From positions 814,501 through 878,500 of the forward strand of contig NZ_AP024745.1 in the NCBI RefSeq assembly GCF_019704555.1: 64,000 bases of DNA. Reading direction: 5' to 3'. Shown piece after piece: positions 1 through 8,453 of the stretch. Numbering within the stretch: position 1 is the first letter of the stretch; every line of letters begins with the position of its first letter. Under the pieces are notes generated by a model. It saw only the letters and a list, made by a program, of their open reading frames with translations. It searched no databases and had not been told where the DNA came from. The position numbers were made by a program, and so were the translations under genes. Source of the stretch: Actinoplanes sp. L3-i22 (GTDB lineage: Bacteria; Actinomycetota; Actinomycetes; Mycobacteriales; Micromonosporaceae).

Positions 1-1
1 G

Positions 2-301
2 ACCGCGGTCACCGCGGTCGGTGCGGCCGGGCAGGTGGCCGCGGCGTACCAGGTCGAGCCGGAGAAGGAAACCACGTACCACGGCGAGACCGCCGAAGCC
101 GTCATCGAGCAGATGCGCCACGGCGTGAACCAGGCGATCAGCGAGATCCAGCAGGGTGAGCAACTGATCGCCGCCGCGCTGCGCAGTGTGAGTGGAACCG
201 TGCGGCAGAGCCGGCGGGCGTTCGTCGGGCCCCAGCCGAAGCTTCTCGACGCCACGTCGCGCACCGTGTTCGACGAGTGGTACCTGGGGCGTGCGCGATG
301 A
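2..301 (+). CDS. C-terminal part of an unidentified small protein (5' end outside window)
   Basis: The reading frame is open from base 2 and ends at TGA 299-301, so the gene probably begins before the window; an internal GTG at 35 would give 88 residues. The visible product is mostly helical and hydrophilic, with an Ala/Val/Gly-rich start (TAVTAVGAAG), which could be the end of a helix or signal segment. I recognise no catalytic motif or family. Its stop overlaps the ATG of the next gene by 4 bases, so the two are probably translated together. The size and arrangement resemble small helical proteins beside secretion-linked loci in actinobacteria, but that is only a guess. Confidence 0.5.
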   Translation, partial: TAVTAVGAAGQVAAAYQVEPEKETTYHGETAEAVIEQMRHGVNQAISEIQQGEQLIAAALRSVSGTVRQSRRAFVGPQPKLLDATSRTVFDEWYLGRAR

Positions 302-798
302 GGCTGCGGGACGCGCTGGAGCGCATGCGGGTGCGGGTGTCCGTCGCGGGTGGCGCGATCACCGGTGAGTTGTCCGACAACGACCGGGTCGAGCTCTCGT
401 TCGCTCCCGGCTACTACGACCGGGTCTCTGAGCCGGCTCTGGAGGAGCACCTGGTGGCGCTGGCCCGGGTGATGCACGCCGAGTACGTCCGGCAGTACTT
501 CCAGGCGGTCAGCGCGGCGTATGGACGGACGATCTCGAAGGATCCACCCGCCATCGGACGGCAGGACCGGGAGTACACCGCGCGGCGGGCGGAACTGGTC
601 GCCGAGGGCCGCTCTGCGGACGACCGGATCTCCGTCACCGTCCGTGGAATGCGGTCCTGGCGGGTGCGGATCGCTCCGGGCACGCAGCGAGCGCTCGACG
701 AACGGCAGTTCGCCGTGAGTTTCGGCGCGGCCGCCCACGCGCTGATCCGGGATCAGTTCGCCGGTGTTCGTGTCTTGAAGAACCATGTCTACGGCTGA
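298..798 (+). CDS. Unidentified 166-residue protein, possibly YbaB/EbfC-like fold
   Basis: I chose ATG 298 because it overlaps the previous stop in an ATGA arrangement; a GTG at 277 is in frame but lies inside the preceding gene. The first half alternates short beta segments (VRVSVAGGAITGELSD, then RVELSFAPGYY) with a long helix (LEEHLVALARVMHAEYVRQY). This layout resembles YbaB/EbfC-type small DNA-binding proteins, but no diagnostic residue confirms it. The second half is charged (RQDREYTARRAELVAEGRS) and ends in another mixed region. There is no signal peptide or membrane segment, so the protein is probably cytoplasmic. Function unknown. Confidence 0.6.
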   Translation: MRLRDALERMRVRVSVAGGAITGELSDNDRVELSFAPGYYDRVSEPALEEHLVALARVMHAEYVRQYFQAVSAAYGRTISKDPPAIGRQDREYTARRAELVAEGRSADDRISVTVRGMRSWRVRIAPGTQRALDERQFAVSFGAAAHALIRDQFAGVRVLKNHVYG

Positions 799-814
799 GA
801 CGACGAGAGGTGCC

Positions 815-1651
815 ATGACCCGGCTAGCTCGATGGGCCGCCGTGCTCGGCCTGACGTTGATGGCTTCGGTGAGCGGCTGCGATCGTGGATCGTCCGCCCA
901 GCCGCCCGGGTGCGCGATCCCGACGGCCCCGCCGGCCGGGGCCTACGCGCCGTCCGGGAGCGCGCCCGGTGGTGGCGGCCTCGTGGTGGTCGATCATGGG
1001 TTCACCGAGGTCGGCGGCAGGTTCAACGTGAGTCTGGGCGGCTTGGTGCGCAACACCAGCGAGAAGATCGCCTACCGCACCGAGGTCCGGCTGCGGATCA
1101 CCGACGGGCAGGGCCGGGACGCGGTCCACCCGTCGCAGGCCGCCTGGCTCCTCCAGGAGATTCCGGTGATCCGCCCCGGCGAGGTGGCGGCGATCGGAGT
1201 GACGCTCAATACCCGGACCGACGTGAGCCCGGATGAGACTCCGGACCGGGTGACCTCGTTCGCGGTGAAGCTCGGTTCGTCGACCTGGCTGCCGGTCGAG
1301 GACGGGGCGTGGTTCCCGGCTTTCCCGGTCACCGTTGAGCGGATCGAGCGGAACGGTGCGGCATCGGTCGACGGCGGAGTGCGGTACTCGGTCGCCTCGA
1401 CGGCCTGCCGCCAGATGATCGCTCGGGGGACGGGCGCGGTCTTCCTCGACAAGTCCGGTGCCGTGGTCGGCGGCCTGATCGATGTGGCGGGGGGCGCGAT
1501 CCATTGCGGAAAGTCCGGATTCACCGACAAGACCGTGGCCAGCGACATTCCGCTGGGCATCGACGAGGCGAAGACGGTGGTGACCGAGTACTGCGATGTC
1601 GCGAAGTCGCAGTGGGGGGTCTACCGGCCGTCCGGGGCGCCGATCAATTGA
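815..1651 (+). CDS. Predicted lipoprotein with a beta-sandwich-like domain
   Basis: ATG 815 follows a GAGAGG ribosome-binding site at 805-810 and gives a typical lipoprotein signal: RR-rich start, hydrophobic stretch and the lipobox VSGC at about residues 20-23. An ATG at 785 lacks such a site. The mature protein (278 residues in total) has a Pro/Gly-rich linker, then a region (GGLVRNTSEKIAYRTEVRL and following) that looks like the FxLYD/CARDB type of extracellular beta-sandwich. It has several Cys residues (STACRQM, IHCGKSG, TEYCDV). Its stop lies in the palindrome TCAATTGA shared with the convergent GH26 lipoprotein gene. No enzyme motif was seen; a surface-binding role is an inference. Confidence 0.75.
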   Translation: MTRLARWAAVLGLTLMASVSGCDRGSSAQPPGCAIPTAPPAGAYAPSGSAPGGGGLVVVDHGFTEVGGRFNVSLGGLVRNTSEKIAYRTEVRLRITDGQGRDAVHPSQAAWLLQEIPVIRPGEVAAIGVTLNTRTDVSPDETPDRVTSFAVKLGSSTWLPVEDGAWFPAFPVTVERIERNGAASVDGGVRYSVASTACRQMIARGTGAVFLDKSGAVVGGLIDVAGGAIHCGKSGFTDKTVASDIPLGIDEAKTVVTEYCDVAKSQWGVYRPSGAPIN

Positions 1652-2651
1652 GTTTGCGGGCGTTGAAGTACGGGTCCTTGACCAGCGAGTGGAACGCGCC
1701 GAACGCCGCCCGGTCCCCACTCAACCGGAACTGCTGATTGGGCCCGTTCCCCGCCGGATCCGACTCGAAGTACGCGACCGCCTTGATCTGCCGGTTCGCC
1801 TTGAACGTCCGCTCCGCGTCCCGGAGCCACGCCGCCCGATTGGCCGACCCCCACGCCTTCGCCACCCCGAACTCGCCGATGATGATCGGTTTCGGGCGCT
1901 GGCCCGCCCACTGCAGGAACGGCCCCATCAGCTCCCCGATCGGCTGGAACGAGGCGCCGGCGTACACGTCCACGCAGTTCCAGTCGACCTGGTCGTCGCC
2001 GGGGTAGAAGTCGGCGGCCTCGCCGCGCTGGAAGCCCTCGGCGGTCGGGCACCACACCCAGGACACGTTGTCGGCGCGCTCCCGCTTGAAGATCGCCCGC
2101 ACGTATTTCCAGGCCGCGATGTAGTCGGCGCCGGACCACATGGTCGCCCGCAGGTTGGGCCGGTCCATCTCCCAGCGCATCCGCAACAGCACCGGCTGCT
2201 TGATCCGCCGGATCGCCCGGGCCTGTTCCCGGATCAGCGCGTCGTGCTCGCCGTCCAGGATGGACCGGTTGTCGCCGGTCGCCCAGCTGATCATCAGGGA
2301 TTGCCCCTGGGACAGGAACTCCTGATCGGATTCGGTCCCGACCATCTGGTCGAAGCGGCGGTACGTGTTCAGGATGTCCAGCCGGCGCCCGAGGGAGCTC
2401 TCCAGCGAGCCGACCGCGGCCAGGCGCCCGACGTGGGTCAGCTCCTCGGGCTTGATCCACGCCCCGACGTACGCCCCCTTCGCCGGAGGCGCGAACGGCC
2501 CGGCGGCGAACGGACCACCCTGCACCGCGACGGCCTGCGGCCGGCCGGAAAGATCCGGCGAGGGCTCCGGCGCCGGCTCCTTCTTGTCGTCACTGCAGGC
2601 CGCTACCAGCAGAAGTACGGCGATCAGTACGCCCGTGACCGCCCTACGCAT
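1644..2651 (-). CDS. GH26-type glycoside hydrolase lipoprotein
   Basis: The 335-residue product starts at ATG 2651, overlapping the stop of the upstream methyltransferase gene by 8 bases. It has a lipoprotein signal ending in VAAC (Cys 19), then a Pro/Glu-rich linker, so it should be anchored outside the membrane. The catalytic domain follows the GH26 (beta-mannanase/endoglucanase) layout: a presumed acid/base Glu at about 161 in LLRMRWEMDRP and a nucleophile Glu at about 260 in PIIIGEFGVAKAW. The normal HEMNG around the acid/base is changed to WEMDR, so substrate preference is uncertain. As last gene of the surface-polysaccharide operon it may trim or release the glycan made by the other products. 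Confidence 0.75.
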   Translation of the reverse strand: MRRAVTGVLIAVLLLVAACSDDKKEPAPEPSPDLSGRPQAVAVQGGPFAAGPFAPPAKGAYVGAWIKPEELTHVGRLAAVGSLESSLGRRLDILNTYRRFDQMVGTESDQEFLSQGQSLMISWATGDNRSILDGEHDALIREQARAIRRIKQPVLLRMRWEMDRPNLRATMWSGADYIAAWKYVRAIFKRERADNVSWVWCPTAEGFQRGEAADFYPGDDQVDWNCVDVYAGASFQPIGELMGPFLQWAGQRPKPIIIGEFGVAKAWGSANRAAWLRDAERTFKANRQIKAVAYFESDPAGNGPNQQFRLSGDRAAFGAFHSLVKDPYFNARKLN

Positions 2652-3381
2652 GGACGCGCCGCGCCGTGTAGAGCACATTGACCGCGTACCCGTCGGTGCC
2701 GGGCAGGCGTTGCGCGGCCGCGTCGGCGAGCCGGGCCAGCCGGTTGTCGTGCAGCGACGGGGTGAGCATGGAGAAGCCGCGGCGTTCCACGATCTCGAAG
2801 CCGTGCCGGTCGAGCAGCGCCGCGACCTCCTCGTGGGACAGTTCGGCGAACCAGCGCCGGCCGCGGTGCCGCCGGGCCCGCAGGTGCCGGACCGAGCCGG
2901 CGTTGCCGTGGTTCTCCACGACCAGCAGCCCGGAGCCGCGGTGCGGCAGCGCCTTGGCGGCGAACGCGAGCGCCCGGTCCCGGATCGTCTCGTGCACGTT
3001 GAGCAGCAGCCGGAAGATCGTCACGATGGCCGGGAAGCCGGCCGCGACCGGGGTGGGCACCGGCCCGTCGGTGGGCACCTGGTGCCAGTAGGCGCGCGAC
3101 CCGACCTCGGCCGCCTTCGCCATCATCTCGGCCGACGTGTCGTAGCCGTGCGCCTCGCGGACCAGTCCGTGCAGGGTCCGGATGGCCCGCCCGGTGCCGC
3201 AGGCGAAGTCGTGCTGGACCGGCGGGTGCTGGCCCTCGAACTCGCGGCGGACCAGCGAGCGCAGGTAGTCGCGCTGCCGCTCGTTGATCCGGGTCGCGTA
3301 GCTGTCCGGCGCGTACGTCACCGACTCGTACTTCTCGACCGCCTCGGTGTCCTGGAACACCTCGGTGTAATCGCTGGTCAA
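2644..3381 (-). CDS. Class I SAM-dependent methyltransferase
   Basis: The start is TTG 3381, placed 7 bases after a strong AGGAGG site; this gives 245 residues beginning MTSDYTEVFQDTEAVEKYES. SAM-binding motif I is HDFACGTGRAIRTL at about residues 60-73, and the following acidic residue is in HGYDTSAEMM. It resembles the UbiE/class I small-molecule methyltransferases. There is no membrane segment, so it acts in the cytoplasm. It lies between the flippase and GH26 genes in one overlapping operon, so O-methylation of a sugar or lipid-linked oligosaccharide is the likely role, but the substrate cannot be read from the sequence. Confidence 0.82.
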   Translation of the reverse strand: MTSDYTEVFQDTEAVEKYESVTYAPDSYATRINERQRDYLRSLVRREFEGQHPPVQHDFACGTGRAIRTLHGLVREAHGYDTSAEMMAKAAEVGSRAYWHQVPTDGPVPTPVAAGFPAIVTIFRLLLNVHETIRDRALAFAAKALPHRGSGLLVVENHGNAGSVRHLRARRHRGRRWFAELSHEEVAALLDRHGFEIVERRGFSMLTPSLHDNRLARLADAAAQRLPGTDGYAVNVLYTARRVHA

Positions 3382-3389
3382 CTCGCCTC

Positions 3390-4943
3390 CTAGGGGTTTC
3401 GTCGGGTGAACGCGCCGAGTTCGAGCCGGCCACGCAGCAGCCATCCGCCGGCGGCGAAGGCCGGGACGGCCAGCGCGACGGCGAGCGCCAGGCCGGCCGG
3501 CCCGCTCCCGAACAGGGCGGTCACCGCCCGGGGCAGCAGGCCGAAACAGCCGATCGAGAGCAGCGCGGCGGCCCGGGTGCCCGGACCGAACGGGTGCAGT
3601 CGGGTGCCACGGAAAACCTGGATCAGCGGCAGCAGGTTGTTGGCGACCATCGCGCCGGCCAGTCCCACGGCCGCGCCCAGCGCGCCCCACCGGGGAATCA
3701 ACAGCACGTCCAGGCCGATCGTGACGGCCAGGGCGACCAGGACGTTGCCGAGGTTCAGCGAGGTGCGCCCGGCCATCGACAGAACCATGTCGACCATGCC
3801 GCAGCCGGTGGCGATCAGCATCGCGACGGCGAGCAGCCGGACCACCGGCGCCCCGGCGGTGTACTCGTCGCCGAAGAACCGCAGGTAGTACGGCGCGAAC
3901 AGGATCACCAGCAGGCTCACCGGCCAGGTGATCAGGACCAGCCAGCCGGTGGCGACCTGGTAGAGCCGGTTCGCGCCGGCCCGGTCGCCGGTGCTCAGCG
4001 CCTCGGCCAGCCGCGGCTGCACGGACTGGGAGATGCCCTGGTTGGCGAACTGGATCAGGATCACGAACCGGCCGGCGACCGCGTAGACGGCGGCCGGCCC
4101 GAGTCCGCCGAGCGCGGCCACCAGCAGCACGTCGACCCGCTGCAGCGCGAGCTGGGCCACCGCGGCGAGCGCGCGCGGGCCGGTGAACAGCCAGAAGTCG
4201 CGGCGCAACCGGCGGCGTTCGGCCCGTTCCGAGGCCGCGCTCCGGGGGCGTCCGGCGAGGTAGAGGCGGCGGGCCGCGTACGCGGAAAAGATCGTGACCG
4301 GAAGGTAGGGGGCGGCCCAGGCCAGCGCGAAGATCGGCAGCGAAGCTGCCGCGAAGAGACCGGCCGCACCGACCGCGAGCAGTTGCAGGCAGCTGCGCAG
4401 GATCCGGTCCAGCAGCACGGTCGGCCGCATCGAGCGGTACCCGCGGGTCACCGTGAGCAGCACGTCGGTCAGGGCCTGGAGCGGGACGAAGACGGCCAGC
4501 ACGCGCAGCCCGACGACGATCCCGGGCGCCTCGTGGGCGGTGAGCCGGGCGATCTCCGGCGCGGCCGTCCACACCACCGTCGCCAGGATCAGCGAGAACA
4601 CGAGAACCGGGACCAGGCCGGTCCGCAGGCAGGCGCCGAGCAGGTGACTGCGGCCGGTGGCCCGCAGCCGGGCCGGCCAGTAGACCAGCCCGGTGTTGGT
4701 GCCGAGCTTGGCCAGGCCGCCGGCCAGCACGAACGCGGCGGTGGCGGAGAAGAACGCGCCGGCCTCGGCCTGTCCGAGGCGGCGGGCGACGACCCAGGTG
4801 ACCAGCACGCCGGTGCCGCCGGCCAGCGCGGAGCCGGCCATGTTGGCCAGTCCGCCGCGGGCCGCGCCCCGGGTGCCGCGGCCGGGCGTGGCCGCCGGAT
4901 CGGCGCCGGGCGGGGCCGGGTCGGTGAGCGAGCCGGCCGTCAC
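3390..4943 (-). CDS. Wzx-type polysaccharide flippase (MOP superfamily)
   Basis: The 517-residue protein has a disordered Pro/Gly/Arg-rich start (about 1-30), followed by roughly 12-14 hydrophobic segments, for example LAGGTGVLVTWVVARRLG, LVPVLVFSLILATVVW and LVLITWPVSLLVILFAPYYL. This arrangement fits the MOP flippases (Wzx, MurJ, TagGH-like exporters) that move lipid-linked sugars across the membrane. Its ATG overlaps the sulfotransferase stop by 4 bases, and its TAG is 9 bases before the methyltransferase TTG. Context supports export of a modified polysaccharide repeat unit to the outer face, where the ligase/polymerase-like protein of the same operon would act. Confidence 0.85.
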   Translation of the reverse strand: MTAGSLTDPAPPGADPAATPGRGTRGAARGGLANMAGSALAGGTGVLVTWVVARRLGQAEAGAFFSATAAFVLAGGLAKLGTNTGLVYWPARLRATGRSHLLGACLRTGLVPVLVFSLILATVVWTAAPEIARLTAHEAPGIVVGLRVLAVFVPLQALTDVLLTVTRGYRSMRPTVLLDRILRSCLQLLAVGAAGLFAAASLPIFALAWAAPYLPVTIFSAYAARRLYLAGRPRSAASERAERRRLRRDFWLFTGPRALAAVAQLALQRVDVLLVAALGGLGPAAVYAVAGRFVILIQFANQGISQSVQPRLAEALSTGDRAGANRLYQVATGWLVLITWPVSLLVILFAPYYLRFFGDEYTAGAPVVRLLAVAMLIATGCGMVDMVLSMAGRTSLNLGNVLVALAVTIGLDVLLIPRWGALGAAVGLAGAMVANNLLPLIQVFRGTRLHPFGPGTRAAALLSIGCFGLLPRAVTALFGSGPAGLALAVALAVPAFAAGGWLLRGRLELGAFTRRNP

Positions 4944-5818
4944 CGGCGGCGCCAGATCGGCGTGTGCCCCAGCCAGCCGGCGAGCGCCTCGTCGTGTGAC
5001 TGGTAGTAGGCGCTCAGGTCGTGGCGCAGTCGCGGGTCCATGTCGGCCTGCCGGGGGCGGGCGTTGTGCTGCTCGAACGCCGGTCGTTCCAGGTCCGGCG
5101 GGAGCCCGAGGAACCGGCAGACCTCGTCGTAGACCGGCTCCGGGTCGGTGAAGAAGCGCTCGCTCTCCACCACGTGGATGCGTTCGCGGCCGACGTGCTG
5201 GGCCATCACGCTGAGGTAGCGGGCGTATTCGCCGCGGGCCCGGTAGGCGTGGTGCTGATGGGCGAAGCTGTAGTACTCCGGGTCGCTGGCCAGGCGTTCC
5301 TCCTGCCGGTGCAGCCGGGCCGGTTCCAGCGCGACCGCCGAGCCGAAGTCACGCTCCGTCTCGAAACCCCGCGCGACCTCGTGGTGGTGCTGTGAGTAGG
5401 CGCGCTCCACCGGATCCCGGACCAGAACCACGAGCTTTGCGTACGGCAGGTCGTGCGCGATCCGAGCCACCGCCTGCGGGTGGTACATGTAGTACGGACT
5501 GGACTCGAAGGTCTGGGCCGGTACGCCGTACTTCTCGGCGATCCGCTCGGCCGACCGCCGGGCCGGGAAGTGCGCCCGGTACCAGTCGATCCCGCGCTGG
5601 TACGACGTGTCGAAGTAGTGCACGCCCTTGTGCAGCACGGCCTTGAGCACCACCGGGTGCGCGGCCAGCGCGCGGTAGAGCGAGGTGGTCCCGCACCGCT
5701 GGCCGCCGCAGATCAGGAACGACGGCAGCATCCGGTGATCCGAGGTGAGCCGGCCGTACGAGCGGGAGCCCAGGTGCACCACCCGCTTCATCGGGGCGGG
5801 CAGTTTGCGGACGTTCAT
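4940..5818 (-). CDS. PAPS-dependent sulfotransferase
   Basis: The 292-residue protein carries the two PAPS-binding sites of the Sulfotransfer_1/3 families. The 5'-phosphosulfate loop is ICGGQRCGTTSLYRAL near residues 36-51, with Arg replacing the more usual Lys. The 3'-phosphate motif is KLVVLVRDPVERAYSQ near 128-143, with R134 and S142. The C-terminus has a SAYYQSHDEALAGWLG helix common in heparan/glycan-type enzymes. There is no signal or membrane segment. It should transfer sulfate from PAPS to a hydroxyl group, probably on the cluster's glycan or lipid-linked oligosaccharide. The same operon encodes an APS kinase. The start region sits in a 29-30 base duplication that creates a 10-codon upstream frame. 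Confidence 0.88.
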   Translation of the reverse strand: MNVRKLPAPMKRVVHLGSRSYGRLTSDHRMLPSFLICGGQRCGTTSLYRALAAHPVVLKAVLHKGVHYFDTSYQRGIDWYRAHFPARRSAERIAEKYGVPAQTFESSPYYMYHPQAVARIAHDLPYAKLVVLVRDPVERAYSQHHHEVARGFETERDFGSAVALEPARLHRQEERLASDPEYYSFAHQHHAYRARGEYARYLSVMAQHVGRERIHVVESERFFTDPEPVYDEVCRFLGLPPDLERPAFEQHNARPRQADMDPRLRHDLSAYYQSHDEALAGWLGHTPIWRRR

Positions 5819-5868
5819 TCCAGCTCCTCAACACGGCGGACGTTCATCTAGAGCTCCTCAACACGCCG
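5809..5868. repeat. Imperfect tandem duplication of 29-30 bases at a gene junction
   Basis: The block beginning ggacgttcat at 5809 is repeated at 5838. Within it, acgttcat recurs 29 bases later (5811 and 5840) and agctcctcaacacg recurs 30 bases later (5822 and 5852). Each copy carries, on the minus strand, a GTTGAGGAGCT element and an ATGAACGTCCG start. One copy is the end of the kinase gene and the other leads into the sulfotransferase gene. It looks like a slipped-strand duplication of the kinase stop, ribosome-binding site and start codon. Confidence 0.8.
5815..5847 (-). CDS. Possible 10-codon upstream frame (MNVRRVEELE) created by duplication
   Basis: ATG 5847 follows the kinase TAG (5850-5848) with no gap, and the TGA (5817-5815) overlaps the sulfotransferase ATG 5818 as ATGA. 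GAGGAGC upstream, at the kinase gene end, is a plausible ribosome-binding site. The peptide is composed of duplicated pieces: the sulfotransferase N-terminus (MNVR) and the kinase C-terminus (RRVEEL). It could couple translation of kinase and sulfotransferase; whether it is translated is unknown. Confidence 0.4.
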   Translation of the reverse strand: MNVRRVEELE

Positions 5869-7086
5869 GATGAGCACCGGCAGCAGCCAGGTGCCGAGCA
5901 CGCCGAGCCGGGCGCCGGCCTCGGCCTGCCGGTCGGTCAGATAGCGCACGGCCAGGTCGACCAGGTACAGCAGCGCGGTCGTCTCGCGGGCCACCGGCGC
6001 CACCCCGAACGGGGCCAGCAACTCGTCGGCCCGCTTGACCGTGGCCTCCACCGCGGCCCGCGCGTCGCCGCTGGTCTGAATACGTTTCTGCAGCTCGTGG
6101 TGCACGGCGTCGAAGCCGAGCGGCACCCCGGTGGCGAACCGCTCCCAGTCCCAGACGAGCAGCGCGTCGGCGAGGTTCGCCATGTTCCACGGTGCCCAGT
6201 CGCCGTGCCACGCCCCGTAGCGCAGCGTGGTCTCGCCGCCGTGCGTGGCGAGCAGGTCGACGGCGGCGGCGAGCGCGGCGCCCTCGGCGCGGTCGGCGAC
6301 CGCAGCCAGCCGGGCGCGCAACTCGTGCCAGTACGCGCTCTGGCTCAGCGGCCCGGTGGTGTATCCGCAGCACCCGGCGATGTCGAGCATCGCGGCGGTG
6401 AGCCGGCGCGGGGTCAGCGGCGCCCGGGGCAGCCACACCGGCAGCGCCGACTGGACCAGCACCTGCAGCCCACGCCACTGGCCGGCGTGCAGCACCCGGG
6501 GAATGGTCAGCTTGGTCAGCCCGCTGCTGCCGATCGCGTTCAGCGCGGCGGTCTCGGCGCGGACCAGGCGCTGGGTGAGCGGCCCGGTCCCGATCTTGCC
6601 GAAGGCGAACGTCTCGCCCTCGGGGGTGAGCAGCTGCAGCACCGGCTTGCGGTTGGCGCGCGCCGGACCGATGTGGACACTTACTGACAAATCGCGCCGG
6701 AGCGCGTCGCTCAGATATCCGTCGATGCTGGCCGAGACCGGGCCGGTGACCCGGATCCGGTCCCGGAACACCAGCCGGTCGGCGCGGGCGTGCACGGCGG
6801 CGACCACCGCGTTGCGCTTCAGCCGGGCCATCCGGGACTGCGGCTCGGCGTAGCGGCGGACGGCGGCCGCGGCGATCGCCGGGGACGCGTTCGGGACCAG
6901 CAGGCGGGGGCGGTGCGCGTTCGGCACCACCAGGTACTCCGCGATCAGGTTGCGCTCGCCGTCGTCGTCGCGCGAGGTCCGGCACGGCGGCGGATAGAGC
7001 AGCGACAGGACCTCGGTCAGATATTGGGTACGCAGTGCGGCGTCGCCCGCGGTCAATTCGGCGGGCGCGGTCTTTACCGGACTCAT
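5848..7086 (-). CDS. Aminoglycoside-phosphotransferase-fold kinase
   Basis: The 412-residue protein has the APH/choline-kinase catalytic pieces: HGDWAPWN (about 294-301, catalytic Asp and Asn) and the metal-binding VWDWERF (about 311-317). A candidate nucleotide-binding Lys is in TFAFGKIGTG (about 164). The N-terminal 100 residues have no family I recognise. Its ATG overlaps the stop of the ligase-like gene by 4 bases. An antibiotic-resistance role is unlikely in this operon; phosphorylation of a sugar, polyprenol or glycan intermediate is more plausible. No membrane segment is visible, so it is cytoplasmic. The substrate is unknown. Confidence 0.72.
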   Translation of the reverse strand: MSPVKTAPAELTAGDAALRTQYLTEVLSLLYPPPCRTSRDDDGERNLIAEYLVVPNAHRPRLLVPNASPAIAAAAVRRYAEPQSRMARLKRNAVVAAVHARADRLVFRDRIRVTGPVSASIDGYLSDALRRDLSVSVHIGPARANRKPVLQLLTPEGETFAFGKIGTGPLTQRLVRAETAALNAIGSSGLTKLTIPRVLHAGQWRGLQVLVQSALPVWLPRAPLTPRRLTAAMLDIAGCCGYTTGPLSQSAYWHELRARLAAVADRAEGAALAAAVDLLATHGGETTLRYGAWHGDWAPWNMANLADALLVWDWERFATGVPLGFDAVHHELQKRIQTSGDARAAVEATVKRADELLAPFGVAPVARETTALLYLVDLAVRYLTDRQAEAGARLGVLGTWLLPVLIRRVEEL

Positions 7087-8453
7087 TCGTTGTCAGTCCC
7101 CTCGATCCAGTTGCGCCAGAGCAGCGCGTACGCCAGAACCATGAAGGCAAGCGGGGTGACCAGGGAGTTGTACCAGAGCATCGCGGAGAACGAGCTGACC
7201 AGCGCGGCGCTGCCGGCCACCCCGATCGCGCTGCGGTCCCGGCGGAACCGCCACAGGCCGTACCCGAAGAAGCCCAGATAGCCCGCGGTGCCCACCGCGC
7301 CGTGCGAGAAGAGCAACTGCCAGAGCTGCCCGTTGCCGCCGATGGTGAAGTTGCCGCAGCGCTCGCACTCGGAGCTCTCGCCGACCGTGATCGAGTTGCG
7401 CCCGCCGAGGGTGTTGCGGGTGCCGCCGTAACCGATCACCGGGGAGTCGGCGAAGCCGGCCACCGCCCGCTCGGTCAGGAACGCGCGGACGCCGTTCGAC
7501 TTGCCGTTGTCCAGCCGGGCCTGCACGGTGTTGCCGAGCGGGGTGGCGGCCAGCGCCACCGCGATCGCCGCGGCGGTCACCGCCAGCGCGCCGAGGATCC
7601 AGAGCTGGCCGGCGAGCACGTAGCGGGCCGACACGTAGAGCAGGAGCACGCCGAGCCCGATCCACAGGCCCCGGTTCAGCGAGACCACCGCCGGCGCGAC
7701 CGAGACCAGCAGGCACAGCCAGGCGAATGTCCGCTTGCGGCGGCTCGCGGTCGCCGCGGCGGCCACCAGCAGCCAGCCGACCAGCAGGCAGAAGTTGTTG
7801 CCCCAGGTGTTGGTGTAGCCCCAGGGCGCGGCCGGGCGCGGCGCGGCGCCACCGACCAGGTCCATGATCTGGGCGGCGTACGGATGCACCAGCGACCGCA
7901 CGAACCCCTTGTCCCGGATCCCGTGCGGCAGCAGCCACTCCACCGGCGAGGTGAACTCGAAGTTCCCGGCCACCATCCCGAGCAGGCCGCCGAGCACGGT
8001 CAGCACGAACATGCCGGCCAGCAGCCGGACCAGGCGGCGTTGGGACAGCTCGCGCGCGGTCAGGTTCCCGGCGTAGAGCAGGAGCACGGTGAGCGACACG
8101 TACATCGCAAGTTTGTAGATGACCGCGGGCAGGCGGCCCGCCGCCCGCTCGACCACCGTGCCGCCGGGGTCCGCGCCGAGCGCGGCGATGCTCACCACCA
8201 CGGCCAGCAGGAACACCACCCACCAGGTGAAACCGGGTGGCACGCGGAGCGGGCGACCGGCGGCCCGGCGCCGGATCAGCAGGAACAGCATCGGCGCGGC
8301 CAGCACCGGGAAGATCAGCACGCCCAGGCCGAGCGCCCACCAGAGCGGGTAGAGCAGCAGGATCCCGGCGACCGGCCAGGCCGGCAGGGTGAGGTCCTTG
8401 GTGGCGCCGCGGTCCGCCGGGCGGGTGGGGGTCGCCGGGACGACCGTGGTCAC
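7083..8453 (-). CDS. O-antigen ligase/polymerase-like membrane protein (Wzy/WaaL type)
   Basis: GTG 8453 overlaps the upstream stop as GTGA and gives 456 residues. About ten hydrophobic helices are visible, including WPVAGILLLYPLWWALGLG near the start and TLPLAFMVLAYALL-like segments at the end. A large extracytoplasmic loop lies between helices (about residues 320-400, SITVGESSECERCGNFTIGG), as in O-antigen ligase and polymerase families. Arg/His residues in this loop would be candidates for substrate contact. In the cluster it most likely polymerises or ligates the exported repeat units. The frame remains open far upstream, but that part is the wrong frame of the next gene. Confidence 0.75.
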   Translation of the reverse strand: MTTVVPATPTRPADRGATKDLTLPAWPVAGILLLYPLWWALGLGVLIFPVLAAPMLFLLIRRRAAGRPLRVPPGFTWWVVFLLAVVVSIAALGADPGGTVVERAAGRLPAVIYKLAMYVSLTVLLLYAGNLTARELSQRRLVRLLAGMFVLTVLGGLLGMVAGNFEFTSPVEWLLPHGIRDKGFVRSLVHPYAAQIMDLVGGAAPRPAAPWGYTNTWGNNFCLLVGWLLVAAAATASRRKRTFAWLCLLVSVAPAVVSLNRGLWIGLGVLLLYVSARYVLAGQLWILGALAVTAAAIAVALAATPLGNTVQARLDNGKSNGVRAFLTERAVAGFADSPVIGYGGTRNTLGGRNSITVGESSECERCGNFTIGGNGQLWQLLFSHGAVGTAGYLGFFGYGLWRFRRDRSAIGVAGSAALVSSFSAMLWYNSLVTPLAFMVLAYALLWRNWIEGTDNE

